Positions 29,002-37,498 of a DNA stretch of 64,000 nt are shown here, piece by piece. The notes under the pieces are model-generated. The model made no database searches and was not told the DNA's origin. It saw only the letters and a program-made list of their open reading frames with translations. Position numbers and translations under genes: made by a program. Position 1 is the first letter of the stretch; every line of letters starts with the position of its first letter. Source of the stretch: Paenibacillus sp. ACRRX (lineage in GTDB: Bacteria; Bacillota; Bacilli; Paenibacillales; Paenibacillaceae); assembly GCF_022346885.1 (NCBI RefSeq), contig NZ_JAKRNK010000014.1:1-64000 (forward strand), read 5' to 3'.

Positions 29002-29496
29002 CTAACGGTTATCAATCTTTTCAGGGTACAGATCATGCTGCAGAAGCCGCTGTCTTGCCATATCCTCAAATGACGTTCCAGGCTTGCCGTAATTGCAGTA
29101 AGGATCAATTGAGATACCTCCACGCGGGGTAAATTTGCCCCATACTTCAATGTATCGCGGATTCAGAAGCTTAATCAGGTCATTCATCATAATATTGACG
29201 CAGTCCTCATGGAAGTCACCTTGATTACGGAAGCTGAACAAATACAGCTTCAACGCCTTACTCTCAACACAGAGCTCATCAGGAATATAGCTGATGTAAA
29301 TCGTCGCAAAGTCAGGCTGCCCCGTTATAGGGCACAAGCTAGTAAATTCTGGGCAGTTAAATTTAACGAAATAATCTCGATTTGGATGTTTATTCGGAAA
29401 AGATTCAAGCACCTCTGGTGCATAAGTAGATTTATATTCAGTCTTCTGTCCAAGGTGAGTCAGCGGCAATTCCGCTTCATTCCGTCCCGCCATCAT
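29002..29496 (-). CDS. queF: NADPH-dependent 7-cyano-7-deazaguanine reductase
   Basis: Reduces preQ0 to preQ1 in queuosine synthesis. The type I QueF marks are present: catalytic cysteine in [19 protein letters not shown] and the [21 protein letters not shown] substrate motif. 164 aa is typical of the unimodular form. ATG 29496 lies 7 nt from AAGGGG; a second ATG follows. Last gene of queC-queD-queE-queF. Confidence 0.96.
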   Translation of the reverse strand: MMAGRNEAELPLTHLGQKTEYKSTYAPEVLESFPNKHPNRDYFVKFNCPEFTSLCPITGQPDFATIYISYIPDELCVESKALKLYLFSFRNQGDFHEDCVNIMMNDLIKLLNPRYIEVWGKFTPRGGISIDPYCNYGKPGTSFEDMARQRLLQHDLYPEKIDNR

Positions 29497-29534
29497 ATGT
29501 CATCCCCTTTAATCATGTGTAATAAATTTACGCT

Positions 29535-30305
29535 TTAAACCCCACGTTTATTGCCCCAGACCAACGTATGCAGTTGGGGCAGCACACGAACGTCATTCAG
29601 TCGCGGTTCAACTGACACTTGGTCAATCAACCACTCATAACGTCGTAATAAGCTCTTTACAAGTGAATCGTCATCGGTCGCCGTAACTGCCTCATTACCT
29701 GTCTGTAATACAAACGAGATATCCGGATAACGCTCATGAATAGCGATAGCATAGTTAAAGTCATCTTCGTCAAAAATGACCACTTTAAGGCACAATCCAT
29801 TACCCACTGTGCTCAGCTTATTCACCATATCATCCAGCAGCTCATAGCTTGTTATCATCCCTGAACTCGGGGGTTTTGGGGAAACAGTGACATCATCGAT
29901 AAGCGCGAGCCATGGCTGCCATTTCGTTCCTTGTGTCTCTACCGCCAGGCGAATACCCTTTGCACGCAGCAAGTCTACTAAATGTCCCATCTGCGGCAAA
30001 AGTGCCGGATTCCCGCCAGACAATGTCACATGGGAAAATTGGTCTGGAGCGAGCTTGTACAGCCGCTCCCAAACCTCCTCCGCATGCAGCATCTCTATAT
30101 CCTGTTTAGCACTGCCGTCCCAGGTGAAGGCCGAATCACACCAGCTGCAGCGATAATCGCAGCCCGCTGTGCGGACAAACATCGTTTTTTGTCCGACTAA
30201 TAACCCTTCTCCCTGCACGGTAGGACCAAATACTTCAAGCACTGGAATCCGTGCCGAAGCAGTTCCTCTAGACGAGTCAACTGAATGATGAACTTCATCG
30301 TTCAT
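29535..30305 (-). CDS. queE: 7-carboxy-7-deazaguanine synthase (radical SAM)
   Basis: Turns 6-carboxytetrahydropterin into 7-carboxy-7-deazaguanine. The cluster motif is CDYRCSWCDSAF (C-x3-C-x2-C), preceded by EVFGPTVQGEGLLVGQKTMFVRT, with the SGGNPAL motif after it. Two starts are possible: ATG 30305, overlapping the queD stop by 4 bp, and GTG 30317 with GGAGG about 10 nt upstream. I list the ATG. 256 aa. Confidence 0.95.
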   Translation of the reverse strand: MNDEVHHSVDSSRGTASARIPVLEVFGPTVQGEGLLVGQKTMFVRTAGCDYRCSWCDSAFTWDGSAKQDIEMLHAEEVWERLYKLAPDQFSHVTLSGGNPALLPQMGHLVDLLRAKGIRLAVETQGTKWQPWLALIDDVTVSPKPPSSGMITSYELLDDMVNKLSTVGNGLCLKVVIFDEDDFNYAIAIHERYPDISFVLQTGNEAVTATDDDSLVKSLLRRYEWLIDQVSVEPRLNDVRVLPQLHTLVWGNKRGV

Positions 30306-30790
30306 TCCGCCATCCACTCCCGTCTTACCTCCGCATAACTCGTCGGTGTTTCGTATAGGCGTACAAACTCTGTTCGCCCCTCATGGCATACTTCCTTATA
30401 AGGCTCGCTTTGAAGTGCCTGCTCCATCTGCTCGAAAATCCAAACGACCATATTTTCAGCTGTTGTGTTCATCAGAGGGAGTGTCTCATTTAAATAACGG
30501 TGATCCAAAAAAGGCTCAATATGAACCTTCCATATTTGCTTTATATCTCCAAAGTCGAGCGCAAGCCCGATTTCATTTACGTTACCGCTGATGCCAAATA
30601 CCACTTTATAGGTGTGACCATGCAAATTTTTGCATTTTCCTTCGTAAGCATGCAGATGATGGGCCGCGTCAAAAGTAAATTCCTTACTGACCATCACCCG
30701 CTTCTGATGATAACGAAGCTGCTCCTTGCTAATATCCATACCAAACTGCTGCAGCTTCTCCACGATGCGGAACGTCCCCGGCTGCTTCAC
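30302..30790 (-). CDS. queD: 6-carboxy-5,6,7,8-tetrahydropterin synthase
   Basis: Pterin-synthase fold enzyme using dihydroneopterin triphosphate. Zinc histidines in [10 protein letters not shown] and LHGHTYKV, catalytic cysteine in GKCKNLHGH, and LDHRYLNE later. The N-terminal ~30 residues (to KRVMVSKEF) exceed short QueD forms, giving 162 aa. GTG start overlaps the queC stop (GTGA) and follows GGGAGGTG. Confidence 0.95.
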   Translation of the reverse strand: MKQPGTFRIVEKLQQFGMDISKEQLRYHQKRVMVSKEFTFDAAHHLHAYEGKCKNLHGHTYKVVFGISGNVNEIGLALDFGDIKQIWKVHIEPFLDHRYLNETLPLMNTTAENMVVWIFEQMEQALQSEPYKEVCHEGRTEFVRLYETPTSYAEVRREWMAE

Positions 30791-31449
30791 AGCCGCACCT
30801 CCCGTTCCTGCAAGTACGTATCCAGCCCTGAGCGACGCAGCTTACAAGCGGGACATTCCCCGCATCCGTCGCCCGGAATGCCATTGTAGCAGGTAACCGT
30901 CTTCTCGCGCACAAAGTCCAGTGCGCCAAGCTCGTCAGCAAGACGCCATGTATCTGCCTTATTCAGCCACATGAGCGGTGTATGAATGACAAACGGGTAC
31001 TCCATCGCCAGATTAAGCGTCACGTCCAGTGACTTCACGAAGACATCGCGGCAATCCGGATAGCCGCTAAAGTCGGTCTCGCATACGCCGACCACCAAAT
31101 GGCGTGCCCCGATCTGCTTGGCATAAATAGCGGCAAAGGTGAAGAAGACCATATTGCGCCCCTCCACGAATGTCGATGGAAGCTGGCCCTCCTCGTGCGT
31201 AATCGCCATATCACTACGCGTCAGCGCATTAGGGGCGAGTTGATTCAGCAGCGACATGTCGAGAATACGGTGAGGCACTCCAAGCTCAGCTGCGATCCGA
31301 CTAGCATGTTCAAGCTCGGAGCGATGTCTTTGGCCATAATCAAACGAGATGGTCTCCACCTCTTTAAATTGTTCCAACGCCCAGAACAGGCATGTGGTGC
31401 TGTCTTGACCACCGCTAAATACAACAACGGCCTTTTCTTGTTTCATCAT
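30787..31449 (-). CDS. queC: 7-cyano-7-deazaguanine synthase
   Basis: ATP-dependent conversion of 7-carboxy-7-deazaguanine to preQ0. PP-loop [18 protein letters not shown] at residues 8-25 and a C-terminal zinc site [19 protein letters not shown]. 220 aa. ATG 31449 with AAAGGAAG upstream. First gene of the que operon, about 155 nt downstream of the preQ1 aptamer and 65 nt downstream of its terminator. Confidence 0.96.
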   Translation of the reverse strand: MMKQEKAVVVFSGGQDSTTCLFWALEQFKEVETISFDYGQRHRSELEHASRIAAELGVPHRILDMSLLNQLAPNALTRSDMAITHEEGQLPSTFVEGRNMVFFTFAAIYAKQIGARHLVVGVCETDFSGYPDCRDVFVKSLDVTLNLAMEYPFVIHTPLMWLNKADTWRLADELGALDFVREKTVTCYNGIPGDGCGECPACKLRRSGLDTYLQEREVRL

Positions 31450-31515
31450 TTTGTCTCTTCCTTTCTATTCCCTCAGAGGCGAAAGGCAGACCGATTGTGA
31501 AGAAGCCGACACGTA

Positions 31516-31545
31516 AAAAGGGGATGCGCACACAGCACATCCCCT
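31516..31545 (-). terminator. Riboswitch-controlled terminator upstream of queC
   Basis: GGGGATG and CATCCCC pair (with an inner GC/GC extension) and are followed by TTTTT on the minus strand. It sits between the preQ1 aptamer and queC, as expected for a transcription-attenuation expression platform. The gap of about 60 nt to the aptamer is long for this class. Confidence 0.85.
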
Positions 31546-31606
31546 CGACTAGGCATCTTCAAATACAGCACAAAGCAGACGGCATGCATGTCCTATGTGC
31601 TGATGG

Positions 31607-31645
31607 CCTTAGTTTTTTATAGAGGGAGATTGCGAACCTCTCCCG
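31607..31645 (-). ncRNA. preQ1-I riboswitch aptamer
   Basis: The minus strand reads GGGAGAGGTTCGCAATCTCC, then CTCTATAAAAAACTAAGG, the classic preQ1-I layout: a P1 stem AGAGG/CCTCT-type closing a small loop, followed by the A-rich tail ending in CTAAGG that forms the pseudoknot. It precedes queC-queD-queE-queF, the standard context. Binding of preQ1 would be expected to favour the terminator at 31516-31545. Confidence 0.93.
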
Positions 31646-31709
31646 CGCGCCAAGAAACTGTCCATTAGAACTTGAGCTATCGCGGAATATATGAAGTTAT
31701 ACGCCCATT

Positions 31710-31718
31710 ATTATAGCA
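31710..31718 (-). promoter_or_regulatory. Extended -10 promoter of the que operon
   Basis: TGCTATAAT on the minus strand combines an extended -10 (TGn) with a perfect TATAAT at 31710-31715, about 65 bp upstream of the preQ1 aptamer. No good -35 is visible. Confidence 0.65.
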
Positions 31719-31824
31719 CAATCACATACCAAAGCATCGAATACAGACTATCGTCCTTTATTTCCCAATATACTTCTGGCTTATCTATTTCAATTGACGC
31801 TATTCTCCCCAGTCCGATAAATAT

Positions 31825-31867
31825 AAAAAAGCAACTGCGGTCTGTATAAATACAGTTCCACAGTTGC
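31825..31867 (-). terminator. Rho-independent terminator after rqcP
   Basis: GCAACTG...CAGTTGC with an inner CTGTAT/ATACAG stem, followed by TTTTTT on the minus strand, 15 bp after the rqcP stop. Confidence 0.9.
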
Positions 31868-31881
31868 TTCTGGGATGTTGA

Positions 31882-32160
31882 TTACCATCCAAGGTCGTCT
31901 TGCCTCGGAATCGGTTCTTCTCGGAGCAGCGTGTACATGCCGGCGGCTTCGTCCTTCTTGGTCGATTCCTGAAGACGCTCCACACGAACCGTCACAAGCT
32001 TCTGACCGAACTGAACCGTAATCTCGTCGCCAACCTTAACGGTACTACTAGGCTTCGCTTCACGGCCGTTCAACACCACGCGTCCCTGACCGGACACATC
32101 TTTAGCGACTGTACGCCGCTTAATGAGTCGCGATACTTTTAAGAACTTATCGAGTCGCAT
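31882..32160 (-). CDS. rqcP: S4-domain ribosome-associated quality control protein RqcP (YabO)
   Basis: A 92-residue S4 protein: MRLDKFLKVSRLIKRRTVAKD plus GRVVLNGREAKPSSTVKVGDEI is the S4 RNA-binding fold. B. subtilis YabO/RqcP binds the obstructed 50S subunit and helps RqcH add alanine tails to stalled chains. Its ATG overlaps the HU stop by 1 bp (TAATG). The Hsp15/HslR family is the older name for such proteins. Same place as yabO in B. subtilis. Confidence 0.9.
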   Translation of the reverse strand: MRLDKFLKVSRLIKRRTVAKDVSGQGRVVLNGREAKPSSTVKVGDEITVQFGQKLVTVRVERLQESTKKDEAAGMYTLLREEPIPRQDDLGW

Positions 32161-32432
32161 TATTTTACAGCTTCTTTAAGCTTGTTACCTGCTTTGAATG
32201 CAGGAATTACGGACTCTGGAATTTCGATTGTTTTGCCTGTTTGCGGGTTGCGACCTGTACGGCCAGCGCGTTTGCGAGTTTCAAAAGTACCGAAGCCGAT
32301 CAATTGTACTTTATCGCCTTTAACCAATGCGTCAGTTACCTCACCGAAGAAACCGTTTAATACGGATTCTACATCTTTCTTAGTCAAGCCGCTTTTTTCT
32401 GCAATGTTGTTGATCAAATCTGTCTTGTTCAT
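32160..32432 (-). CDS. hupA: DNA-binding protein HU
   Basis: Histone-like dimeric nucleoid protein. MNKTDLINNIAEKSGLTKKD is the usual start, IGFGTFETRKRAGRTGRNPQTG is the DNA-binding arm, and the length of 90 aa is exact for HU. Start at 32432 behind GGGAGG; 25 upstream in-frame codons are discarded. In B. subtilis hbs is elsewhere, so its pairing with rqcP is a local difference. Confidence 0.96.
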   Translation of the reverse strand: MNKTDLINNIAEKSGLTKKDVESVLNGFFGEVTDALVKGDKVQLIGFGTFETRKRAGRTGRNPQTGKTIEIPESVIPAFKAGNKLKEAVK

Positions 32433-32532
32433 TCTATTGGCCTCCCAATCCTCGTAATCATTAATAGAGTGTTGTGACTTCTGCAGCGTTACAGCCACAT
32501 TTACCATCTAGCCACGGAATACGTACGCTTAT

Positions 32533-32561
32533 GTATTCTTGCTTAAATAGTAAATTCCTTC
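32533..32561 (-). promoter_or_regulatory. Possible sigma-H promoter upstream of HU
   Basis: GAAGGAATT (32553-32561), 11-bp spacer, CAAGAATAC (32533-32541) on the minus strand. The -35 fits RnAGGAWWW; the -10 fits RnnGAAT except for the first base. The same layout occurs before spoVG. Unconfirmed. Confidence 0.35.
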
Positions 32562-32629
32562 CCGCGCGAGACTTTTTTTCGGATTTTGACGAAAAAGAGA
32601 GAAATAAAAAGGACCTCTCGCTTAAGATG

Positions 32630-34141
32630 TTACGGCTTAAGTCGCTTCGCTTCCTGCCACCACTGCTCCATTTCTAGTAAATCAGTCTGGTCAAAAGATT
32701 TGCCATTTATACGAAGCTGTTCTTCGATATATTGGAATCTGCGCACAAATTTGCGATTGGTCTGAGATAAAGCCTCCTCAGGGTCCGAATCGATAAACCT
32801 AGAGACATTAACGGCTGCAAATATGACATCACCCAGCTCTTCTTGAGCATGATGCATCGCTTCCGCTGTCTGTCCTTGTGCGTTGCAAGAGCTGACCGCC
32901 TCTCGCAATTCTTGCAATTCTTCGCCTACTTTGTCAAGTACATCTTCCACCTGATTCCAGTCAAAACCTACTTTTGCGGCTTTTTTCTGAATCTTGTAGG
33001 CCTTCATCAACGCTGGCAAGTCCCGTGGAACACCGTCCAGTACAGACCTGCGAGCATTATCTACTCCCTTAAGGCGCTTCTCTTCCGCCTTCATCTGTTC
33101 CCAGTTTTGCAGAGCTGCTGCAGCATCCGTGGCTTTCTGTTCGCCAAATACGTGTGGATGTCGATATAGAAGCTTCTCATTTAAACCTTGAACAACATCA
33201 TAGACGGTGAAGGCACCTGTCTCTTCTTCCATTTGCGAATGAAGCATGACCTGGAGCAGTATATCACCCAGCTCTTCCTGCATGCCAACGGGATCGTCAT
33301 CATCGATCGTCTCCAGTACCTCATACGTTTCCTCGATCAAGTTCTTGCGAATCGATTGGTGAGTCTGTTCTTGATCCCAAGGGCATCCCTCTGGACTACG
33401 CAATATGCCTACTATTTCATGCAATCTTGCAAAAGTACGATTACGCACGGATTCATCGGTTGTGCGTGGTACCCAAATAAGTGATAAGTTCCCGTATCCC
33501 TCTACACGATCGAGTTCATGCAGCGGAACTCGCTGAATCCGTTCCATTCCTTGGACACCTAACGCGTGGCCAACCACGACCTCGTAATCATCAGGATAAA
33601 TGTCCATTAAGCCCAGCTTCACGTCTGAAGCAGTAAACGTATCATACACCTGTCCGATAAGGATGTGCAACTGAGGCGACAGAACAGCCGGATTCAGCAT
33701 GGTCGCGTCCAACAACTGGAAGCCATCAATCGGATCGAATCCGAGACGGTTAAACGCCTGATCCAAGAAACTCTCCCCACCAAGCACACGCAGTTCAATC
33801 CCCTGCTGTTCACATCGTTCGCGCAGTAAACTAACCGTTGACTCAGCCACCATCGGGTGGCCAGGAACAGCATATACAATCTCCTCTGAGGGCGACTTCA
33901 GTGCCAGTTCAATTAACTGACCGCTAATATCGTCATACACAGCTGGAAAGTTGTCATGGGCTTCATAAACACTGTCAAAAGTCGTATATCGAACACCGTG
34001 GTCACGAAGTAATCCCATAACGGGGTGGTGTTCCGTACGAACATAAAGGTGCTTGGATTCTCGCAATAAGTTCCAAATAGCCAGCGTCAACTGACCCACA
34101 TCGCCTGATCCTAGGCCAACCGCTGTAATCTGTCCGCTCAT
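32630..34141 (-). CDS. yabN: Tetrapyrrole-methylase-like / MazG nucleotide pyrophosphohydrolase fusion (YabN)
   Basis: Two-domain protein of 503 aa. Residues 1-220: SAM-dependent tetrapyrrole (corrin/porphyrin) methylase fold, ITAVGLGSGDVGQLTL, YAVPGHPMVAEST. Residues 245-500: tandem MazG domains with GCPWDQEQTHQSIRKNLIEETYEV and EELGDILLQV, then a second EELGDVIFA. MazG removes noncanonical NTPs. ATG 34141 behind AAGGAGG; 28 upstream codons rejected. Position matches yabN between yabM and yabO. Confidence 0.95.
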   Translation of the reverse strand: MSGQITAVGLGSGDVGQLTLAIWNLLRESKHLYVRTEHHPVMGLLRDHGVRYTTFDSVYEAHDNFPAVYDDISGQLIELALKSPSEEIVYAVPGHPMVAESTVSLLRERCEQQGIELRVLGGESFLDQAFNRLGFDPIDGFQLLDATMLNPAVLSPQLHILIGQVYDTFTASDVKLGLMDIYPDDYEVVVGHALGVQGMERIQRVPLHELDRVEGYGNLSLIWVPRTTDESVRNRTFARLHEIVGILRSPEGCPWDQEQTHQSIRKNLIEETYEVLETIDDDDPVGMQEELGDILLQVMLHSQMEEETGAFTVYDVVQGLNEKLLYRHPHVFGEQKATDAAAALQNWEQMKAEEKRLKGVDNARRSVLDGVPRDLPALMKAYKIQKKAAKVGFDWNQVEDVLDKVGEELQELREAVSSCNAQGQTAEAMHHAQEELGDVIFAAVNVSRFIDSDPEEALSQTNRKFVRRFQYIEEQLRINGKSFDQTDLLEMEQWWQEAKRLKP

Positions 34142-34257
34142 GGTGAACGCCTCCTTGAAATATACACTTATTAAATACGCATATTGTAAATAATTCCTGG
34201 AACCTATTACCTTATATTCAACCAAGTGAAGTATACATTCGGGTAAAATTTCACCTC

Positions 34258-34286
34258 AACAAAATCCGCATGTAGAGGATTTTGTT
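34258..34286 (-). terminator. Hairpin between the flippase gene and yabN
   Basis: AACAAAATCC / GGATTTTGTT form a 10-bp stem with a 9-nt loop on the minus strand; no T-run follows. A second perfect repeat ATGGACAT / ATGTCCAT lies at 34305-34331. The pair may end the flippase transcript. Confidence 0.55.
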
Positions 34287-34348
34287 AGGATTAATTCTCA
34301 TTGAATGGACATACATGTGCCAAATGTCCATCCAATATGCCTCGCCAG

Positions 34349-36133
34349 CTAACGCTTGCGACGCTCGGCCAGCGCAGCAAGCCGCGTGCCGATTCGGGGC
34401 ACGGCAGCCAGTTCCTGCGGCTGCACGAGCCCAAGCATGACCGCTAGGGCGCCGAATACAAGCGCACCTAGCGGCACGCCGATAGCGGTGGCGGCCAATG
34501 CAGCCAGCCGGCCGCCGCCAATACCCTGCGCCACGGCGGCGGACAGTCCTGCCACGGCGCCCATGGCGAATAGCGCCAGCGCTAGCCGCGCAATGCCTGC
34601 GGCCCAAGCCGCAGGCGCTACGCCGCCGTGTCGCGCGAGCGAGCGCACATTCAGTGCCGCTGCAAGCGTCAGCGACACAAGCGCTGACAGCGCTGCACCT
34701 TCGATGCCGAACATCGGCACCAGCACGATGTTCAGGCCGATCTTTGCGCCGGCAGCCGCTAGCAGGTGCACAGCAGGTGCGCGCAGCGCGCCAATACCCT
34801 GCAGCAGCGTAGCTGATACGACCTGCAGCACTCCTGCCAATGCCGTGCTTGATACAAGAGCAAAAGCAAGCTCAGCCCGATTGTCCATGTACAAAGCAAT
34901 ATTGATTGGTCTCGTCAGCACAACTAATCCTACTGTCGCTGCCGCACCTATTATTAGTGCAGCTCTCATGGCTCCTTTGATAAGCTTGGCTTGCTCCCTC
35001 ATGGATCCCTTACGTTTTGCCTCAGCGAGCGCCGGTACTAAACCTACGGCCAAAGAGCCTGCGACCATCGTAACAAGCTGGGTCAGCGGCAATGCACGGG
35101 AGTATAATCCATACTGTATCATGGCAGCAGTGCCTGTATATCCTTCAGCATTCAACAGCCGTGGAACAGTGAACACATCCACCACATTCACCACAGGCAC
35201 AACGATGGCCCCAAGGCATATCGGAAGGGCTGTCCATGCCATTCGCTTCATCCATGTGCCGAAGGAAGGATTGCTTTCTCTCGATGGAGAAGCCAAGCCT
35301 TCTGCACGCTCAGCTCCGTGATTACGCCAGTCCTCTTGTTCTCCAGAAGCGACGGCTAGCGCATTTATATTCCCGCTTGATGAATGAACTGCAGGTATCA
35401 GTCCTACATGTGTGTCCAAGACAGCTGGCTTCTCCTCACAGCTGACTACGCTCGCTGCCAACGCTTGTCGCCGCTCGTTGCGCAGCTCAACTCCCCTCAC
35501 CACTACCAAGAGCACAAGCCCGCACAAACCTCCTGCAAATGAACCAAATGTGGCACCTGCTGCAATAACATCATCCGCTGCCTGCTGCCCGGTAAAGATC
35601 AGCAGCAGCGTTATCATAACAGCTACACGAACAACTTGTTCTGCAACTTGTGATATCGCACTAAGCGTCGTTCGGCCCTTGCCTTGATCATATCCCCGCA
35701 ATACAGCTGCCAGTGGCACAACCAGAAGCGCGTAAGATGAGGCCTTTATCGCCTCAATTGTATGTAAATTATCAATCCAACCCGCTATTAGCTCTGCTCC
35801 GCTGTACATCAAAATCCATCCGGCAATACCTGTTGTACCCATCAAAAGTGCTGAGGCACGTATGATGTGACGAGAGCCCAGCTGATCACCTACAGCCTCA
35901 CAATCTACTACAAGCCTAGAAACAGCAATTGGTATACCCGCTGTAGCGATAGCTGTCAGCAAGACATAGAACGGGTATACTGCATTGTAAATGCCAAACA
36001 CACCGTCGCCACCGATATTTTGCAGCGGAATCTTCTGCAACGTTCCGATTAGCTTAGACATCGCCGTGGCTAGGCCAAGCCATAGAGCTCCGTGTACAAC
36101 TTGTTTGGCTGTACGCAAGTTCTGTTCTGTCAT
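34349..36133 (-). CDS. yabM: MurJ/SpoVB-family polysaccharide or lipid-linked precursor flippase (YabM-like)
   Basis: Polytopic MOP-superfamily exporter; 594 aa, roughly 12-14 hydrophobic segments. The N-terminus (GALWLGLATAMSKLIGTLQKIPLQ, GVFGIYNAVYPFYVLLTAIATAGIPIAVSRLV) is typical of the SpoVB/YabM branch. A hydrophilic insert of about 70 residues (around 220-290, with RRQALAASVV and PSRESNPSFG) makes it longer than the ~530-aa family. The last ~150 residues are Ala-rich and coded by DNA far richer in GC than the neighbours. Lies between spoVT and yabN as in B. subtilis. Confidence 0.88.
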   Translation of the reverse strand: MTEQNLRTAKQVVHGALWLGLATAMSKLIGTLQKIPLQNIGGDGVFGIYNAVYPFYVLLTAIATAGIPIAVSRLVVDCEAVGDQLGSRHIIRASALLMGTTGIAGWILMYSGAELIAGWIDNLHTIEAIKASSYALLVVPLAAVLRGYDQGKGRTTLSAISQVAEQVVRVAVMITLLLIFTGQQAADDVIAAGATFGSFAGGLCGLVLLVVVRGVELRNERRQALAASVVSCEEKPAVLDTHVGLIPAVHSSSGNINALAVASGEQEDWRNHGAERAEGLASPSRESNPSFGTWMKRMAWTALPICLGAIVVPVVNVVDVFTVPRLLNAEGYTGTAAMIQYGLYSRALPLTQLVTMVAGSLAVGLVPALAEAKRKGSMREQAKLIKGAMRAALIIGAAATVGLVVLTRPINIALYMDNRAELAFALVSSTALAGVLQVVSATLLQGIGALRAPAVHLLAAAGAKIGLNIVLVPMFGIEGAALSALVSLTLAAALNVRSLARHGGVAPAAWAAGIARLALALFAMGAVAGLSAAVAQGIGGGRLAALAATAIGVPLGALVFGALAVMLGLVQPQELAAVPRIGTRLAALAERRKR

Positions 36134-36342
36134 ATTCGATCACGCCTATCCCTTTACAGCCTTTTCGTCCTGTATTATATCATAAGGCGAAGGAGCAACG
36201 TTAAGCTCAACATGCAGGACAGGCGCGCTGATTCATCGCCTACAGGGATACACCTGTGCGGCATACCGTCTGGTCTTTGGTATCAACTTGTCCTTTTCTG
36301 GCTGTGTATATTCAATTTGCTGCTGCCATGCCATAAACACGC

Positions 36343-36404
36343 AAAAAACTCCTTATTCATATCTCGCTAATGCCTAAGCAAAACCGAATATGTATAAGGA
36401 GTTT
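36343..36404 (-). terminator. Strong terminator after spoVT
   Basis: Long imperfect stem AAACTCCTTATaCATAT / ATATGaATAAGGAGTTT followed by TTTTTG on the minus strand, 14 bp after the spoVT stop. Confidence 0.92.
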
Positions 36405-36417
36405 CCGATAACTTTTA

Positions 36418-36960
36418 TTATTGTTCCATTTGCTTACCTAAGAATCCGGCAGCCGTTTCAGACATTTTTTGTTCCATTTGAGCCATTTTCACGCTCTCGT
36501 CTTTGTTCAACATAACAACAGTACCAATAGGGTCTCCGCCAGTTATGATTGGAGCAACAACAAATGAGGACAAAGCTTCCATGTTGTCTTTAACGATCTC
36601 GTAAGATCCTGTGTTTGTTTCCACAATCGTCTTGCGGTTTTCCATACAGTTCTCAAGCAGCATACCGATTTGTTTCTCCAAAAACTCTTTCTTGGAGCCG
36701 CCAGCGACAGCGATAACTGTGTCGCGGTCCGAAATCAACGTAATGTGACCTGTGCTTTCATACAACGATTCCGCATATTCTTTTGCGAAGTCACCCAGTT
36801 CACCAATTGGGGAGTACTTCTTCAAGATCACTTCACCATCGCGGTCAACGAAAATTTCGAGTGGGTCTCCTTCACGGATTCGCAAAGTGCGACGAATTTC
36901 TTTAGGGATTACGACACGACCAAGATCATCAATACGACGAACAATACCAGTTGCTTTCAT
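36418..36960 (-). CDS. spoVT: Stage V sporulation regulator SpoVT
   Basis: Transcription factor that tunes sigma-G-dependent genes. N-terminal AbrB-type swapped-hairpin DNA-binding domain (MKATGIVRRIDDLGRVVIPKEI...DPLEIFV) and a C-terminal GAF-like domain from about residue 55. 180 aa, as in B. subtilis (178). ATG 36960 behind GGCGAGG; eight upstream codons rejected. Related in its first 50 residues to abrB at 56811-57065. Confidence 0.96.
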   Translation of the reverse strand: MKATGIVRRIDDLGRVVIPKEIRRTLRIREGDPLEIFVDRDGEVILKKYSPIGELGDFAKEYAESLYESTGHITLISDRDTVIAVAGGSKKEFLEKQIGMLLENCMENRKTIVETNTGSYEIVKDNMEALSSFVVAPIITGGDPIGTVVMLNKDESVKMAQMEQKMSETAAGFLGKQMEQ

Positions 36961-37055
36961 GTATGTTGCCTCGCCTTCCATCAATATAATTTGTTAGGAC
37001 TACTGAATTATTTACAAATAGGAGCGAATCGGTATGGATTCTTTTATGCTGACCA

Positions 37056-37086
37056 TAGTATTCATCTGCTCCCAAGTTCTTATACA
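37056..37086 (-). promoter_or_regulatory. Candidate sigma-G promoter of spoVT
   Basis: TGTATA (37081-37086), 18-bp spacer, AATACTA (37056-37062) on the minus strand, close to the TGAATA/CATACTA forespore pattern. spoVT is sigma-G dependent in B. subtilis. Confidence 0.5.
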
Positions 37087-37127
37087 TAACCATAATACGC
37101 AGGTAAACCCATCCAAGTTGCAAAAAA

Positions 37128-37154
37128 AATCACATTTTTCGACACTTTACGACA
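37128..37154 (-). promoter_or_regulatory. Tandem Spo0A boxes upstream of spoVT
   Basis: On the minus strand TGTCGTA and TGTCGAA occur 10 bp apart (37138-37154): one perfect 0A box and one with a single mismatch, in the same orientation. They lie about 50 bp upstream of the candidate sigma-G promoter, in an AT-rich stretch. Confidence 0.45.
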
Positions 37155-37440
37155 ATATTTGATTATGTTTTCTTGAAATTTTCACAACTTTCAGTACTTT
37201 TGTTGAAATATCTCAGAAAATAAGAATTCATTCTGTCCACTTCTAGCATATTACTGATTCTCCGATGGCTTGTACACCCTTTTTCTTGTGTTTTCCCAAA
37301 ATGGACACTTTTTCTTGTAAGTTTCAGCCGCGAAATAACGGAAAGTCCTCTGACAGTGACTAAAAGCCTCCTTTTTAAGAAGATGTTATGGCTACGGATG
37401 ATGTCTTCCCCTCTTTAACAGCTCTCTTGCTGCCACAACT
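37155..37440. other. Gene-free AT-rich stretch between prsA-like gene and spoVT
   Basis: About 285 bp with no convincing small gene. The minus strand has a Shine-Dalgarno-like AAAAAGGAGG near 37370, but no start codon at useful spacing. Confidence 0.4.
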
Positions 37441-37446
37441 CGAAAT

Positions 37447-37474
37447 AAAAAACAGCCCCTGCCGCAACGCGATA
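37447..37474 (-). terminator. Terminator after the prsA-like gene
   Basis: AACAGCC / GGCTGTT stem with an inner CGC/GCG pair and a TTTTATTT tail on the minus strand, 24 bp after the stop. Confidence 0.85.
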
Positions 37475-37498
37475 GAAGGCTGTTTAAATTGTTCTCTA

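Noticed and set aside
31600-31690. tRNA-like pattern (TAGCTC, GGTTCGCAATC) on the minus strand
   Set aside because: No acceptor or anticodon stem pairs, and the same bases are explained by the preQ1-I aptamer upstream of queC.
34356-35321. 321-codon plus-strand frame opposite the flippase gene
   Set aside because: A shadow frame caused by the GC-rich, Ala-coding DNA; the minus-strand product is a clear MOP exporter.
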